In this document: piece after piece, positions 36,272-44,477 of the stretch
How positions within the stretch are numbered: the first letter of the stretch is position 1
Layout: each line of letters starts with the position of its first letter
Assembly: GCA_964369665.1 (NCBI GenBank)
Contig: CAYJFS010000002.1
Span: 62,001 to 126,000, forward strand
Source: Bilophila sp964369665
GTDB taxonomy: Bacteria > Desulfobacterota > Desulfovibrionia > Desulfovibrionales > Desulfovibrionaceae
Direction: 5' to 3'
DNA length: 64,000 bases
Notes under the pieces: generated by a model
What the model saw: the letters and a program-made list of their open reading frames with translations, nothing else
What the model was told of the DNA's origin: nothing
Database searches by the model: none
Translations under genes and position numbers: made by a program

Positions 36272-36709
36272 TTATCTTCCAATTTCTAGAGCCTTCATAT
36301 ACATATTTTTGACAGCTTCAATTGTAGAGGTATTTGCTTCATAATTACGCTGAGCTGTCATTAAATTTGCCATTTCTTCTACTACATTAATATCTGGGTA
36401 TTTAACCATACCATTTTCATCTGCATCAGGGTGACCTGGTTCATATACTTGTTTAAATGGACGATTATCTGGTAATACATTTAAAATCCTAACACCTTTT
36501 AGCTCTCTATCAAGAGCACTTTGCATATGCTTACTAAAAGGTTCATCTACATCAGTAGCAGCTCGAATGACTGTTTTACGCCTATAGGGTCCACCTTCTA
36601 GCGTACGTGTAGTCTTAGCATTTGCAAGGTTCATTGCTGTAATGTTAATGGTTGTTCTGTCAGCAGTTAGTGCTGAAGCACCAATATCAAGAGCTGTCAT
36701 AAAGTCCAT
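36272..36709 (-). CDS. flgC: Flagellar proximal rod protein FlgC
   Basis: FlgC is a proximal rod subunit exported by the flagellar type III apparatus. The 145 residues start with the rod-family N-terminus (ALDIGASALTADRTTINITAMNLANAKTT). They end in the paired C-terminal helix INVVEEMANLMTAQRNYEANTSTIEAVKNMYMKALEIGR, the axial-protein coiled-coil signature. The D-x-R proline-rich middle contains VYEPGHPDADENGMVKYPD, a FlgC hallmark. It starts two bases after flgB ends. Confidence 0.96.
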   Translation of the reverse strand: MDFMTALDIGASALTADRTTINITAMNLANAKTTRTLEGGPYRRKTVIRAATDVDEPFSKHMQSALDRELKGVRILNVLPDNRPFKQVYEPGHPDADENGMVKYPDINVVEEMANLMTAQRNYEANTSTIEAVKNMYMKALEIGR

Positions 36710-36711
36710 AA

Positions 36712-37125
36712 CTATACCTTTGATCCTTCCATTATAATATTTTTCACACCTTCAAGGTTACCTTTAATCACCTGTGTTAGAGCATTATATTGTAAATTAT
36801 TTTTAGCCATTTTAGCCATTTCTTTATCTAAATTAACTCTGTCCTCACCATGCACTACACGAGGATTCATGGACTTTGTCCAGTCAGCATTAAAACCTTG
36901 TGGATCAAATACTGCAGGCATATGGCCCTCTGAAGTCCGAGAGACTCTTCCCCTCATATCTAACCCTAAGGCCTTTTGGAGCTGATCTTCAAACTCCAAT
37001 GTCCTGGTCTTATATTTAGGGGTATTTACGTTTGCAATATTACTCATAATAACATTTTGACGTTGTAGCTGCATGTCCATAACCTTGGCTACAAGGTTTA
37101 CATGTGGTTCATACAAGCTTTTCAT
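36712..37125 (-). CDS. flgB: Flagellar proximal rod protein FlgB
   Basis: FlgB is the first proximal rod subunit. The family motif RQNVIMSNIANVNTPKYKTRTLEFEDQLQKAL is near the N-terminus. The C-terminal helix VNLDKEMAKMAKNNLQYNALTQVIKGNLEGVKNIIME fits rod proteins. The open frame extends to 37257, but I chose the ATG at 37123-37125. It has the very strong AAGGAGGAGC site just upstream and yields 137 residues, the normal size. It is the first gene of the flgBC-fliEFGHI operon, and the promoter must lie in the 187 bases before it. No clear sigma-54 or sigma-28 box was seen. Confidence 0.95.
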   Translation of the reverse strand: MKSLYEPHVNLVAKVMDMQLQRQNVIMSNIANVNTPKYKTRTLEFEDQLQKALGLDMRGRVSRTSEGHMPAVFDPQGFNADWTKSMNPRVVHGEDRVNLDKEMAKMAKNNLQYNALTQVIKGNLEGVKNIIMEGSKV

Positions 37126-37312
37126 TTTGCTCCTCCTTGCCCTATACTTTATAGAGCTTATTAGGCCAGGTATTTTTGTTGAAGCAAAATATATACCAGA
37201 GTAAAATTGTTCATATTCTAACAGTAAATATTTGTAGTGTTGTCTGTATATTGTCAAATATCAGACATGTATAAGAAAATATATATAGAACACTAATTAG
37301 AAAAGGAACAAA

Positions 37313-38053
37313 TTATATTTTTTGTAACATTAGAGGGAGTTCAAGGTGATTCTCTTCAAGAAGCTCTTTGTTCATAAGGATATGCTTTGGGGTTCCATCA
37401 GCAACAATAGAGCCATTTTTTAGAATTAACACACGTGTCGCAACCATTAATGCTAAATCAAGGTCATGAGTTGCAATAAGCAAGGTTGTGTTTATTTGCA
37501 TCAATGTTTGAATAAGCTTCTTCCGAGTTCTTGGGTCAAGAGGTGCTGTTGGTTCATCAAGGAGTAAGAGCTTAGGCTCTAATATAAGAAGTAATGCTAG
37601 AGCTACCTTTTGTTTTTCTCCTATAGAAAGGCGTTGAGGTGGTGTATCAAGAAGTTGTGCACACTCAAAGAGTTCAGCAGTCTTATGAAGATGTTGATGG
37701 AGTTGATCTTTATGGATGCCTTTTGTTTTCAATGCAAAAAGAAATTCTTCACGCACAGATGGTAGAAGAAGCTGTACTTCAGGATTTTGGAAAAGAAGTC
37801 CTATATATTTGCCTGATTTTTTTGGTTTTCCTACAATTACTTCATCTAAAAGAGTTATTGTACCTTTATTAGGCACTAAGCAGCCTGCTATTTGATGCAA
37901 AAGTGTAGATTTTCCAGAACCATTAGCTCCAATAAGGGCAATTTTTTCACTATAGTTTATAGAAAATGATATATTTTTTAATATAGGTATGTCATTGGTG
38001 CCATAGTTTTTATATGGATAATGAAACGAAATATTTTTCAGGTGGAGTAGCAT
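37313..38053 (-). CDS. nikO: Nickel ECF/ABC transporter ATP-binding subunit
   Basis: This is the ATPase of a CbiO/NikO-type energy-coupling transporter for Ni2+ or Co2+. The 246 residues show Walker A GANGSGKST, the Q-loop FQNPEVQLLLPSV typical of ECF ATPases, signature LSIGEKQKVALALLLI, Walker B LLLLDEPTAPLD and the switch histidine ATHDLDLAL. The start is taken as the ATG at 38051-38053 preceded by GAGG; the frame is open to 38098. It is the last gene of nikL-nikM-nikQ-nikO. The nickel, rather than cobalt, assignment rests on the upstream NikR-type box and the hydrogenase context. Confidence 0.88.
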   Translation of the reverse strand: MLLHLKNISFHYPYKNYGTNDIPILKNISFSINYSEKIALIGANGSGKSTLLHQIAGCLVPNKGTITLLDEVIVGKPKKSGKYIGLLFQNPEVQLLLPSVREEFLFALKTKGIHKDQLHQHLHKTAELFECAQLLDTPPQRLSIGEKQKVALALLLILEPKLLLLDEPTAPLDPRTRKKLIQTLMQINTTLLIATHDLDLALMVATRVLILKNGSIVADGTPKHILMNKELLEENHLELPLMLQKI

Positions 38054-38060
38054 CAATGCC

Positions 38061-38816
38061 TCATAGGAAGTAATAACTAATGGTAATGGTAAATACAAGA
38101 CTTACTAGAGGAAAAAAAATATCAATATAGCTAGAATATAAAGGGACTTGTTCAACATAGAGTAAAGGTGATGTTCTACGTTCTAACACCATACGAATAT
38201 GGTTTGCTCGGTCTATATTATGAACAAGAATTGTTCCTATAAGGTAGGCATAGAGTTTTAATGATAATAAGATGTTACTCTTTTGCATGCGTAAAGAGAG
38301 ACTCTGTAGTGTAGTAAGCATATCTTTATATAAAAAAGTTGTATTTTGATAAAGTAGGATAAATAAAATGATAAGTTTATCAGGTATGCCTATTGTTTGG
38401 AGAAGCTTACCAAATTTATGTGGTTCAATAGATACAAGGTTTACAAAGAACAATAAAACTGTATTTGTTTTGAGTGTTAGGAGGCAGGCAAGGTATATTC
38501 CTGTATATGATAGAGAAAAAGATATAGATGGTAGGATAAATATGGGGTTTTCATCCATAGTGAAGGGTAACGTTAGCCATACTATAAGCATAAAGCTGTT
38601 TGTAGATAAGAGGAGTGGTACTATTTGTTTTAGTATATGGTTATAGAGGGTTAGTGCAAATGCAAGAGTAAAAAAGATACTTACAGGTATAAGAGATTGG
38701 CTAAAAATAGTCCCTAAGGTAAAGGTCAATGCACAAATAAGACCTGAAAATGGAGATAAAGGTGTTAAAAAATACTGTGAGAGGTGATATTTTCCATTAA
38801 TTTTCATTATAGACAT
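38061..38816 (-). CDS. nikQ: Nickel ECF transporter transmembrane subunit
   Basis: A CbiQ/NikQ-type membrane subunit (T component). It has about five hydrophobic segments between residues 20 and 250. The coupling motif region reads LQSLSLRMQKSNILLSLKLYAYLIGTILVHNIDRANHIRMVLERR, which contains the typical Ala/Ser-R-G-like contact helices. The start is uncertain between 38816 (AGGA three bases upstream) and 38807; both overlap the end of nikM. It works with NikM and NikO in nickel import across the inner membrane. The frame could extend upstream to 38873, but that would overlap nikM extensively. Confidence 0.83.
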   Translation of the reverse strand: MSIMKINGKYHLSQYFLTPLSPFSGLICALTFTLGTIFSQSLIPVSIFFTLAFALTLYNHILKQIVPLLLSTNSFMLIVWLTLPFTMDENPIFILPSISFSLSYTGIYLACLLTLKTNTVLLFFVNLVSIEPHKFGKLLQTIGIPDKLIILFILLYQNTTFLYKDMLTTLQSLSLRMQKSNILLSLKLYAYLIGTILVHNIDRANHIRMVLERRTSPLLYVEQVPLYSSYIDIFFPLVSLVFTITISYYFL

Positions 38817-39420
38817 CAGTCCTAATTGGACAAAGAATATCTGGTGCAACATGCTGTAAGAAACTAATAGCAAACATAGTTATAATGCCCTCTAGCAATG
38901 CAAGGCCTATATTTGCACTAAAAAGTACAATACCTAACTCTTTGAAGTTTTCGTTACTAGAAAGTAGTACAAAATACAGGAGTATTGTTGCTAAAATAAT
39001 AGCTCCAAACCCAGAGATGCCTGCAAAGATCTTTGTTGTAAAAGATGGCTTCACCATAGCTTTTCCAAAAGTCCATGAAATAATGAGAGCAGGTAAGCCC
39101 ATAACAATACTATTGACTCCTAAAGCTAGTATCCCACCAAATTGGAATAAAACTGCTTGCAGTGTTAAAGAAATAAAGATAGCTGGAAATGCTCCCCAAC
39201 CAAGAATGATGCCTAGTAAGCCTATGAGTGAAAAATGTACAGATGTAGCTCCAATTGGAACTCGAATAAGGGATGCAAGGAAAAAAATACTTGAAAAAAT
39301 AGCCATGGCTGGCAATAAAGTATGTGAAGTTTTACGCAATGAAAGTATAAGTAAAGCTACAGTACAGACCCAACCACTAGCAATAACAGGAGGTGAGAGG
39401 ACCCCTTCACTAATATGCAT
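38797..39420 (-). CDS. nikM: Nickel ECF transporter substrate-specific subunit
   Basis: This is a CbiM/NikM-type substrate-binding membrane subunit. The N-terminus MHISEGVLSPPVIASGW is the family hallmark. The N-terminal amine and the His at position 2 chelate the metal inside the membrane protein. About six to seven hydrophobic helices follow (residues 14-200), with GATSVHFSLIGLLGIILGWGAFPAIFISLTLQAVLFQFGG containing the second metal-binding His. The 207-residue length is normal for NikM without a fused NikN. It overlaps nikL by 11 bases and nikQ by about 20, indicating tight translational coupling. Confidence 0.9.
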   Translation of the reverse strand: MHISEGVLSPPVIASGWVCTVALLILSLRKTSHTLLPAMAIFSSIFFLASLIRVPIGATSVHFSLIGLLGIILGWGAFPAIFISLTLQAVLFQFGGILALGVNSIVMGLPALIISWTFGKAMVKPSFTTKIFAGISGFGAIILATILLYFVLLSSNENFKELGIVLFSANIGLALLEGIITMFAISFLQHVAPDILCPIRTDVYNEN

Positions 39421-39904
39421 GGGTATAACCTTTTTTTTGTCGTTTTATGAAAATATAGAGACCAATAAAGATATTGAACAATAAGCTGATTCCAAAGATA
39501 CTACGGGTTAATAATGATGTATATAGTTGTTGTGTGGAGTCCATAGTTATGTCAACAGTTGTTTTTTTGGTTGACTGTTGGAGATGATCCTGTTGTACAT
39601 GAATAGTGGATTCAGTTCTATGTCCCATATTATCGCTCATAACAACAGTCCAAGGTCCTTCAATGTTAGGTAAAAAAGAGAAATATCCTTGTTTATCTGT
39701 ATGTGCATTTTGGTATTCAATAGTTGAGTCTTCAGGGCTAAATACCTTGATATTGGCATATGGAGCATGATCACCTGTTGAATATTGAAATATAAGTGTG
39801 ATAGCTTGTTGTGTATCAAGTATTTGACCATTTACACTATGTGCATACACACTGGAGATGGGTAATGCTAGGAAAAGGAATATTATGAAAGAAAGATAAT
39901 GCAT
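39410..39904 (-). CDS. nikL: Membrane-anchored periplasmic nickel transporter component (NikL-like)
   Basis: This 164-residue protein is the first gene of the nickel transporter operon. It has a signal peptide (MHYLSFIIFLFLALPISSVYA), after which the mature chain begins HSVNGQIL, placing a histidine at the N-terminus. A carboxypeptidase-regulatory-like beta domain follows (about residues 30-105, KVFSPEDSTIEYQNAHTDKQGYFSFLPNIEGPWTVVMSD). A C-terminal membrane helix (SIFGISLLFNIFIGLYIFI) and a basic tail end it. NikL components take the place of NikN in many deltaproteobacterial NikM systems. The symbol is by context and architecture; a cobalt-type role is the alternative. Confidence 0.75.
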   Translation of the reverse strand: MHYLSFIIFLFLALPISSVYAHSVNGQILDTQQAITLIFQYSTGDHAPYANIKVFSPEDSTIEYQNAHTDKQGYFSFLPNIEGPWTVVMSDNMGHRTESTIHVQQDHLQQSTKKTTVDITMDSTQQLYTSLLTRSIFGISLLFNIFIGLYIFIKRQKKGYTHAY

Positions 39905-39949
39905 TATATTTACACTAACCTCAAATAGATAAAGTCTAACTTATTGTTT

Positions 39950-39976
39950 GTGTTACATATTTTAAAATAGTAATAC
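39950..39976. promoter_or_regulatory. NikR-type operator upstream of nikLMQO
   Basis: GTGTTAC (39950-39956), 13 bases, and GTAATAC (39970-39976) match the Desulfovibrio-type NikR pattern GTGTTAC-N13-GTAACAC with a single mismatch. It lies about 45 bases upstream of the nikL start. Its spacing is identical to that of the perfect copy at 20955-20981. Such a match at two nickel loci is unlikely by chance. Confidence 0.85.
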
Positions 39977-40057
39977 TTGTATGTCAATAAAATCACATGG
40001 TTTTAGTTATACAATATAAGGGATAGTTTTATCTATGATGTAAGAGAGTAAAGAGTG

Positions 40058-41614
40058 CTATTTTTTATAAATATATACAAGCCATAATAGAATTTTTTTT
40101 AGGCTGTTAGGTGAAAAAATAGCAAGAAGGATGAGATAAGAAGAAGTAAATATACAGGTGCTTATAAAGAGCACAAAGATATACATAGTAAAAGGTGTAA
40201 AAGTATTAAGCCATATAAAAAGAATAGGTACACAATACCATGTAAGTAATGTACAAGGTGTTGTTAAAAAGATTGTTTTTATAACAAGGGAGGGTATATT
40301 TTTTAAAGCATCACACCCAAACTGTTTAGACCACATAAGCAATATAAGAAGAGTATACATGACTACTGCTAGTGTGGAGAGTAAAGCAATACCTGAACTT
40401 CCACAATATTGTATAGCAACAGGGAAGCAGGGTATAAAGATAGCTGTTGAAAAGGTCCCTAGTAAAGCAGGCAGCCAAGTATTTTGCTTTGCATAAAAAG
40501 CTCGACCTATTATTTGATGGATAACCCAAAAAGGAACAGAAATAAGCATAATTTGTAATAGTGGTGTAGCTTTGAGTGATTGTATGGCTGTAAATTGTCC
40601 ACCTTCAAAAATAAACCCCAATGTAGGGCAGGCAATAGCTATCATCCAACCTGTAATAGGTAAAGCTATCACGAGTGTTCCTTGAAGAGCTGTATGTAAG
40701 GTTTGATTAAACATAGGTGTATTATTTTTTGACTCTAAAGATGCTAAAAAAGGATAGGATGCAACACTTGCAGCTTGTGCAATAACACCAACAGGTACAA
40801 GCATAATTCGTCTAGCATAGTTCAGAAGGCTAATAGTACCTTCTTCTGTAAGAGAGCCAAAAATTTTTAAAAGTTGTTCATCAAGAACAACAATAGATTG
40901 TCCAATCATGAGTGGTAAGGCAAGAAAAAGAAAGCGTTTCATTAGAGGGTGCTTTAGTGAGATTTGCAACTGAAGACAGGTTTTTTTTGTTGCCCAGAGG
41001 GGTAAAAAGAAAGCTCCTATAGCAGAGCCAAGTAAGACACCCCAGCAAAAACCTTCCATGCCATTTTTAGTAAAAATAATTCCAAAGAGTATAATACAAC
41101 TATTATAAAGAATAGGCATAAGTGCTGGTACAAGAAACTGTTTTCGGATATACAATAGTGCAGAAAGGCAGGCACCTGGAAGAAAAAATATTTGTGCAGG
41201 GAGAATAATTCTAAGAAAGTAAGTAAGGCGTTCTTGTTCAATTGCTGAGAAACCTGGTGTAGTTATTTTTGCAAGTTGTGGGGCAAATATCCAGCCTAGT
41301 ATAGTAAGAAATATAATAGTAATTGTAGCCCATGAGAAAACCGTTGAGAAAAATTTCCAACCATTGCTTTGTTCATCTTTAAAGGCTGTTGAAAGTAAAG
41401 GTATTAGAATAATAGAAAGATAGCCACCTGCAAGAAGATAATTAATAAAATCTGGAATAATAAATGATGCAAAGTAAATATCTGCTTCTGATGTTGCACC
41501 AAAATTCCAAGATATAACTTTATCTCGGATAAGGCCCATAAATCGAGAAATTAAAACACTTCCACCCATTATTAGAGCTGCAAAGCCCATTGTATATGTT
41601 GTTGTTAATTTCAT
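40058..41614 (-). CDS. murJ: Lipid II flippase
   Basis: MurJ (MviN) moves lipid II across the inner membrane for peptidoglycan synthesis. The 518 residues contain about 14 hydrophobic helices of the MOP superfamily. Near the N-terminus, SRFMGLIRDKVISWNFGATSEADIYFASFIIPDFINYLLAGGYLSIILIPLL is the conserved first helix pair with the Arg-Asp and Gly-Ala motifs. The mid-region RIMLVPVGVIAQAASVASYPFLASLE and GRAFYAKQNTWLPALLGT are also typical. It is followed by comEC upstream on the same strand, 81 bases away. High confidence. Confidence 0.94.
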   Translation of the reverse strand: MKLTTTYTMGFAALIMGGSVLISRFMGLIRDKVISWNFGATSEADIYFASFIIPDFINYLLAGGYLSIILIPLLSTAFKDEQSNGWKFFSTVFSWATITIIFLTILGWIFAPQLAKITTPGFSAIEQERLTYFLRIILPAQIFFLPGACLSALLYIRKQFLVPALMPILYNSCIILFGIIFTKNGMEGFCWGVLLGSAIGAFFLPLWATKKTCLQLQISLKHPLMKRFLFLALPLMIGQSIVVLDEQLLKIFGSLTEEGTISLLNYARRIMLVPVGVIAQAASVASYPFLASLESKNNTPMFNQTLHTALQGTLVIALPITGWMIAIACPTLGFIFEGGQFTAIQSLKATPLLQIMLISVPFWVIHQIIGRAFYAKQNTWLPALLGTFSTAIFIPCFPVAIQYCGSSGIALLSTLAVVMYTLLILLMWSKQFGCDALKNIPSLVIKTIFLTTPCTLLTWYCVPILFIWLNTFTPFTMYIFVLFISTCIFTSSYLILLAIFSPNSLKKILLWLVYIYKK

Positions 41615-41695
41615 AATAGGTATTCAATAAAGATACTTGTTTTTATAGAGTGTAAGTATCCTATATTTATTTGTACGAAAAGCCTTTTTATTTTA

Positions 41696-44293
41696 TTAGA
41701 ATGTATGAAGATTCCATTCAAATTGGATTTCTCCTTCTTGAGCTGTTGTTCGGAGTGGAATATCATATTTAAGAAGGATATTATGTATGATAGGTGCTGG
41801 AAAATCATGTTTATTTAAATTCCCTGTACTAGCAACAGCTACCCTTGGTTGAACTTTTTGATAAAATTTTGGAAGGAATCCTGTTTTTGAACCATGATGT
41901 GGTAAGATAAGAACATCTGCTTGTAAATTCTGTTGTGTTTTTAAAAGGTTTTTAAGATCTTTATGTTCAGCATCACCTGGGATAAGAGCTAATCCATGGT
42001 TTTTAGCAACTAAACGAAAAATAATGCCAGTGTTTCCTTTAGGAACAATGCCTTTGGGTGGAGAAAGTATTTCAAGAAAAAGGTTATCTTCTAAGTAAAT
42101 GCGATCTCCACAGGTAAGTATCTGTCGTGGAATGGATCGTTTTTTTAAGATAGTATCAAGCTCTTTTGCAAGATGAGAATGTTTCCCAATAGGTACATCG
42201 ATCATTGGTAATAAAGAAGAATACACCCTATTGATTTGAAATGTTTTCGCAAGAAAAAGGAATCCTTTTATATGATCTCTATGAGGGTGTGTGAGTGCTA
42301 GAAATTCTATTTTTAGTGGATGGTTAGCAGATAACACAGGCCTTAGAATATCTTTACCAGTATCAAAATTTTTTGAATAAAAGCCTCCACCATCAATAAG
42401 AGCACGTTTATTTTTTCCCCATTCTAATATGATGGATTGTCCTTGCCCTACATCCATAATACGTAGTTTAAGCATATGATCATTATAGAAAAGATATCGA
42501 GATATAGGCGTGATCATTAATATAATGAAACTGGCAGTAAATATCCTTTTAGTTACAGTTGGAATAGATGTTCTTCCAAATAAAGTAAGTATAGAAAGAA
42601 AAACTAGATAGAGTCCTAAGATTTCTGTCCAGTGAGGTTGAGGGAGCCATATTGGTTCAATAAAACCTTTTTTATTAAGTTTCATTAAAATAAGAGCAAG
42701 TACCTCACAAGGGAAACTTGCAAAAGTGATACAATATTGAGCTATAGTTGGAAGAGATGTAATAAAAAATAAAAGACCTAAAAAAGCAAGTGGTAGTACA
42801 AAAATGTTTAAAATAGGTATCCAGAAAACATTGAGTAAAAACCATGGAGAAATATAGCCAAAAATATATATAGTTAAAGGTAGTGTTGCAATTTGGGCTG
42901 TAAGTGTTATGAGCAAAGTTTTAAGGAGGATGGCTTTTAGTCTTAAAAATATTTTTTGTAAAAAAGAGCTATCTATATTTAGAGTTGGAGCTTTTTGGGG
43001 TTTTAGTACTATTTTGTATAATATTGGACTTATAGAAGAGATAGCAATAACTGCAATAAATGAAAGCTGAAGACCAATAGAGTAGATGCTTTGTGGTTCT
43101 AGAAGAAGAATACAGCACAAAGTAAGAATAACAACATCTGTAAAGGTTATAGCAGTATTTTTTATTTTGTAAGCAGTCCATAAAAACATCATAAATGATG
43201 CACGAAGAAGAGAAAGAGGTGCATTACCAAGCCATAGGTAAATAAAAGCAAAAGGTGTACTTACAAGTGGAAGAACTTTATAGCGAGGCATAGGTATAAA
43301 TAGTTGAGGTAATGGTCTAAATAGGATGGCAATGATTATAAAAGCAATAGTGACAACTATTGTTAGGTGTTGGCCTGATAATGCTAAACTATGAGCAATG
43401 CCAGCATAGCAGTTTAAAGAATACAGTTCGCTTGGGATGAAGAAACGATCACCAAATAATAATGCTGGTATAAAACTATGCCCAAATGGTATAGATTGAG
43501 TTTCAATAAAAGTATGTTGAGTAGACTCTTGCAAATGAGATTTAAGAAATGGTTGAAATACTTGTTTATATAGATTTTCTCGTATAGATGTATGTGGTTT
43601 AGGTATGCCAGAGATGACCATTTCACCAGTGGAATCTTTTAACCAAGCTTGGAAATAAATATTTTTTTGGTGCCATGAATGAGCAATATTATAGACATTT
43701 TTATTACGAAACCCATGTAAAAATCGGATCATAACCGTTATAGATATTTTTTGTCCAGGTAAAGGTTTTTCCATAGTAAGTGTATGGTTTTCCCAGGTTA
43801 AAAGTAAGTCACAAGGCAGTGGTGTTATAATACTATGATCTAAATTTTTTGTGTTTTCTAAAGATTCAGGCAAAACATGTTCAAGTATAATATATAGCCG
43901 ATGATTAGGAGCACTTTTGATAGCTTTAACTGTACCTGTAATACGAATAGGTTTTCGATATTCTAAACATGATGAAAGCCATAGAGGTGTATAGCTAGGA
44001 TTTTTGGGTTTGGAGTAAATACCAACTGTCATACCTATAATGAAAAATAATATAAATAGGATACAGGTCTTTTTTTTCCAGTAGCGGCTATCAATCCAAA
44101 AAAGGGTGAGAGCAGCTATGCATGCATGTAGTGGAAATTCTGCAGCAACAAGTCCAATAATTGTTGTAAGAATAAGACTATGCCGAAATAATATTGGTTG
44201 AACTAGAGGTTTATCACTTAAAGAAGTATTGTTTGAGGAAAAGAAGGTAAAATGGAAAAATTTATATATAGAGTTTTTGTAGGGAATGTGCAT
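41696..44293 (-). CDS. comEC: ComEC/Rec2-type DNA uptake channel with metallo-beta-lactamase domain
   Basis: ComEC transports one strand of transforming DNA across the inner membrane. The 865 residues have an N-terminal hydrophobic and DUF4131-like OB region (to about 215). The Competence domain follows (about 240-590, with AGIAHSLALSGQHLTIVV and WLGNAPLSLLRASFMMF). The C-terminal metallo-beta-lactamase domain is at about 615-860, with IMDVGQGQSIILEW, ALIDGGG, LTHPHRDHIKGFLFL carrying the HxHxDH metal site, and LILPHHGSKTGF. All expected motifs look intact. An intact comEC in an obligate intracellular bacterium is notable; other competence genes are not in the window. It may instead serve a general DNA-repair or nutrient role. 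Confidence 0.9.
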   Translation of the reverse strand: MHIPYKNSIYKFFHFTFFSSNNTSLSDKPLVQPILFRHSLILTTIIGLVAAEFPLHACIAALTLFWIDSRYWKKKTCILFILFFIIGMTVGIYSKPKNPSYTPLWLSSCLEYRKPIRITGTVKAIKSAPNHRLYIILEHVLPESLENTKNLDHSIITPLPCDLLLTWENHTLTMEKPLPGQKISITVMIRFLHGFRNKNVYNIAHSWHQKNIYFQAWLKDSTGEMVISGIPKPHTSIRENLYKQVFQPFLKSHLQESTQHTFIETQSIPFGHSFIPALLFGDRFFIPSELYSLNCYAGIAHSLALSGQHLTIVVTIAFIIIAILFRPLPQLFIPMPRYKVLPLVSTPFAFIYLWLGNAPLSLLRASFMMFLWTAYKIKNTAITFTDVVILTLCCILLLEPQSIYSIGLQLSFIAVIAISSISPILYKIVLKPQKAPTLNIDSSFLQKIFLRLKAILLKTLLITLTAQIATLPLTIYIFGYISPWFLLNVFWIPILNIFVLPLAFLGLLFFITSLPTIAQYCITFASFPCEVLALILMKLNKKGFIEPIWLPQPHWTEILGLYLVFLSILTLFGRTSIPTVTKRIFTASFIILMITPISRYLFYNDHMLKLRIMDVGQGQSIILEWGKNKRALIDGGGFYSKNFDTGKDILRPVLSANHPLKIEFLALTHPHRDHIKGFLFLAKTFQINRVYSSLLPMIDVPIGKHSHLAKELDTILKKRSIPRQILTCGDRIYLEDNLFLEILSPPKGIVPKGNTGIIFRLVAKNHGLALIPGDAEHKDLKNLLKTQQNLQADVLILPHHGSKTGFLPKFYQKVQPRVAVASTGNLNKHDFPAPIIHNILLKYDIPLRTTAQEGEIQFEWNLHTF

Positions 44294-44477
44294 GAAAAAA
44301 TATTGGCCTTAGACACTAAATATGACCAATATAATACCTTAAAATAAGGTTTTTATAAATAGAAAAACAATATTTACATAAAACTTTTTATAACACTATG
44401 TTTTTTAAGACAATGTAGATTTTTTTGGATCAAAAGATATTATTAAGTAAGAATGAGTATAAAGATTTTTTAGCATT

